From positions 62,001 to 126,000 of the forward strand of contig CAVXQP010000013.1 in the NCBI GenBank assembly GCA_963763955.1: a DNA stretch of 64,000 bases, in the 5' to 3' direction. Origin of the DNA: DASUPK01 sp963763955 (GTDB lineage: Bacteria > Actinomycetota > Thermoleophilia > Solirubrobacterales > 70-9). The stretch's first letter is position 1. Each line of letters starts with the position of its first letter. The notes beneath the pieces are model-generated. The model worked only from the letters and a program-made list of their open reading frames with translations, was not told the DNA's origin and did no database searches. The position numbers were made by a program, and so were the translations under genes. This document shows, piece by piece, positions 62,229-64,000 of this stretch.

Positions 62229-62270
62229 CGGGTGTCTCCTCGGCTTCGCCTCCGGGGACCCCTCGCATAA

Positions 62271-63287
62271 TCACCGCAGGGCCCAAGCCAGCGGCTCGGT
62301 GTCGTCCGGCACAAGGCCAACCGCCCTGCGCAGCGAAAGAGTGAAGGCGACGACCTCGGCGTAGTCTGAGCCCCCGCGGGACCAGAGCTCGAGGTCCGCG
62401 AGGGCGCGGATCGATGCGTCGAGATCCTCCGGAGTGCGGCCCTTGACCTTGGAGACGAGCATCTTGGCGGCGTAGGGGTGCATCGAGAGTCCCCTGGCGA
62501 CCTCGCCCGCCGGCTTCCCCGCCTCCAGCTCAGTCGCGGCCTTGAGCGCCTGACGCAGCCGCGGAGCAAGCGAGTAGACGATCCTTGGCAGCGCCTCGCC
62601 CTGGGCGACAAGCCGCTCCGCGACTCGCATGGTCTCGGCTTCGTCGCCTGCGACCACGGCGTCGGCGAGCGTCCAGATCGCCTCCTCCGAGGTATCGGAC
62701 ACCATCGCCTCCAGATCCTCGACGCCGACCCGACCGCGATCGCCCGCCCAGAGCGCCAGGCGCTCCAGCTCCGTGCGGAGGCGAATTGGCCGGGGCCCGA
62801 GTCGCCCGACCAGGAGCCGCGCTGCCGACGGCTCCAGGTCGAAGCCGAGCTCCCGCGCCTCGGCGACCAGCTGCTTCGGCAGTTCGCGCTCCCTGGGCAC
62901 GTCAAACGCCAGCACCTCGCCACCGGCCTTCTCGACCGCCTTCGCTATCCCCGTTGGGGCCTTGCCATGCGCCACCAGCGCAACCGTCGTCTCCGGTGGG
63001 ATCTGGGCGAGCGCCTCCGTGGCCCGCTCTGCGTCGGCCTTCCCCCAGCCGTCGACTCCGTCCACGAGCAGGTAGCGACGCGAGGCGATCAGCGAGATAG
63101 CGGCGAGCGAGGAGACCACGGCGTCGAGGTCGGGTGAGCGGCGGCCTTCCCCAGCCTCGAAGAGCTCGAGCGCACCGGGTCCTCCCTCCCGCTCCGCCCG
63201 CTCTCTCAGACGGCCGCGCGCGCGGGAGATCTTCGCCTCGTCGGTCCCGGCAATCAGATACGCCGGCTTCATCTCAGGCTCGGGCAT
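62271..63287 (-). CDS. holA: DNA polymerase III subunit delta
   Basis: The delta subunit opens the sliding clamp within the clamp loader. The 338-residue protein has the AAA+-like N-terminal domain (KPAYLIAGTDEAKISRARGR; VSSLAAISLIASRRYLLVDG), without a functional Walker A as expected, and the helical C-terminal collar region (SMHPYAAKMLVSKVKGRTPE, DLDASIRALADLELWSRGGS). TAGACT lies seven bases before the ATG. Linkage to rpsT and comEC matches many bacteria. Confidence 0.9.
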   Translation of the reverse strand: MPEPEMKPAYLIAGTDEAKISRARGRLRERAEREGGPGALELFEAGEGRRSPDLDAVVSSLAAISLIASRRYLLVDGVDGWGKADAERATEALAQIPPETTVALVAHGKAPTGIAKAVEKAGGEVLAFDVPRERELPKQLVAEARELGFDLEPSAARLLVGRLGPRPIRLRTELERLALWAGDRGRVGVEDLEAMVSDTSEEAIWTLADAVVAGDEAETMRVAERLVAQGEALPRIVYSLAPRLRQALKAATELEAGKPAGEVARGLSMHPYAAKMLVSKVKGRTPEDLDASIRALADLELWSRGGSDYAEVVAFTLSLRRAVGLVPDDTEPLAWALR

Positions 63288-63294
63288 CCGGGCG

Positions 63295-63300
63295 AGTCTA
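63295..63300 (-). promoter_or_regulatory. holA: -10 hexamer TAGACT of holA
   Basis: TAGACT on the minus strand, seven bases before the holA ATG. Confidence 0.4.
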
Positions 63301-63346
63301 GGGCGGGTGGTAGATGCGAGCCGCTAAGAGGTGACCGTGATCGTGG

Positions 63347-63377
63347 CGCTCTCGGCGTCCGGGCAGCGCTGAGAGCG
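63347..63377. terminator. Hairpin downstream of comEC
   Basis: CGCTCTC (63347-63353) pairs with GAGAGCG (63371-63377) with a 17-base loop, just after the comEC stop on the minus strand and before the holA promoter. Confidence 0.45.
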
Positions 63378-63399
63378 GCGAGACCATCGTTCGCCACCG

Positions 63400-64000
63400 C
63401 TAACCGCCGTCGGTACCCACCGTCCACCGGGAACCGTTCACGTCGATGTCGATCTCGCCCTGCTGGTCGGTGCGCATGGTCGGCACGTCGTGCGCGCGCA
63501 ACGTGGACAGGGTTGCCCCGGTCGGATGGCCGTAGGAGTTGCCGGCGCCGACCGAGATCACCGCCAGCTTCGGGACGGAGCGATCGAGCAGCTCGCCGAG
63601 TCCGGCGTCATCGGAGCCGTGGTGGGCCACCTTGAGCACGTCGATCGGTCCCGGGTCCATCGGGACCGACTCGGCCTCGGCGTCGCCGGTGAGCAGCATC
63701 GAGAAGTGATGCCACCTTGCGACCAGAACCAGGCAGAGGAGGTTCGGGTCCTCGCCGCTCGTGCCCAGCAGCTCGCGCGGCGGCCATAGCGCGCTGAGGT
63801 GGAGCCCACCCGAGTCGAGCTCGCGGCCCTCCGCGAGCCGGTAGGGCGCTGCTCCGGCCGCGAGCGCGGCCCGGCGCAGGCGGACGTCCGCGGCCCCGTA
63901 GACGAGCTGCTCGACGTGCACCGCGCCGAGCAGCTCCCCGAGGTCTCCGGCGTGGTCGGACTGGTCGTGGCTGATGACGATCGCGGCGAGCCTGTCGATG
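63400..64000 (-). CDS. comEC: ComEC/Rec2 DNA-uptake protein, C-terminal part (cut by window edge)
   Basis: About the last 200 residues of a ComEC/Rec2-type protein; the rest lies beyond the right edge. The visible part is the C-terminal metallo-beta-lactamase-like domain. LAAIVISHDQSDHAGDLGEL has the SHxxSDHxG metal motif. HHFSMLLTGDAEAES carries the metal-bridging Asp, and DVLKVAHHGSDDAGLGELL has the next His pair. NSYGHPTGATLSTLRAHDVP and a final beta-strand follow. ComEC channels carry single-stranded DNA into competent cells, and this domain may degrade the other strand. Whether the membrane channel domain is present cannot be seen. Confidence 0.88.
   Translation of the reverse strand, partial: IDRLAAIVISHDQSDHAGDLGELLGAVHVEQLVYGAADVRLRRAALAAGAAPYRLAEGRELDSGGLHLSALWPPRELLGTSGEDPNLLCLVLVARWHHFSMLLTGDAEAESVPMDPGPIDVLKVAHHGSDDAGLGELLDRSVPKLAVISVGAGNSYGHPTGATLSTLRAHDVPTMRTDQQGEIDIDVNGSRWTVGTDGG

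Noticed and set aside
62229..62270. Terminator between rpsT and holA
   Set aside because: Possible arms are short and mismatched; not strong enough to list as a feature.

Overview
The window is G+C-rich chromosomal DNA from an actinobacterium. Gene order and content fit a soil or freshwater Thermoleophilia-type lineage (Solirubrobacterales or Gaiellales relatives). The signs are hisIE next to trpE, a hadA/hadB-like hydratase pair in front of hrcA-dnaJ, a DUF559/AbiEi-like protein before polA, DUF4235, DUF7144 and GAP/Sap membrane proteins, an F420-reductase-like protein, and a 6-phosphofructokinase with pyrophosphate-type residues. The lineage call is inference, because no rRNA or other phylogenetic marker was compared. 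I see no tRNA or rRNA gene, insertion sequence, prophage or CRISPR array. Coding density is very high and no gene-free stretch exceeds about 205 bases.

Layout. 1-9.0 kb: a DUF389 fragment, an acyltransferase, a ROK sugar kinase, small membrane proteins, uvrA with an MFS exporter, and a VOC protein. 9-16.7 kb: two DHA2 exporters, a K+ channel, and an accessory block in which a bacterial heme peroxidase and an F420-reductase-like protein (minus strand) lie between two GAP-family membrane proteins (plus strand). 16.7-28.4 kb: uvrB, a TetR regulator, the rpsA-coaE-transglycosylase-protease operon, an FAD reductase, polA and a DUF559 protein. 28.6-36.3 kb: ACT-malic enzyme, GNAT, TIGR01777 epimerase, a ring-cleaving dioxygenase/hydrolase pair, a Leu/Ile/Val-type binding lipoprotein, pfkA and trmO.

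36.3-47.4 kb holds all the tryptophan genes in two minus-strand blocks: hisIE-trpE-trpG-trpD-trpC-htrA and trpF-trpB-trpA plus a small membrane protein. A plus-strand cyclopropane synthase/SDR pair separates them. 47.5-55.7 kb is a long run of minus-strand housekeeping genes: hydratase pair, hrcA, dnaJ, prmA, murI, DUF1232, yqeY, phoH, ybeY, era. 55.8-64 kb contains lepA, NTF2-like proteins, a SoxR/DUF5519 divergent pair with a textbook SoxR promoter, murJ, rpsT, holA and the 3' part of comEC.

Three cross-cutting signals stand out. (1) Many first genes have a TANNNT hexamer only 6-10 bases before the start codon, which suggests leaderless mRNAs. (2) Two genes, the first DHA2 exporter and the heme peroxidase, each look interrupted by one extra base. 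(3) tetR and ybeY lack a canonical start where one is expected but have ATC at exactly that place. Signals 2 and 3 may reflect sequence errors or real biology and should be read together. I found nothing that is unambiguously a new defence or mobile system. The best candidate for an undescribed module is the peroxidase/F420-reductase/GAP block.
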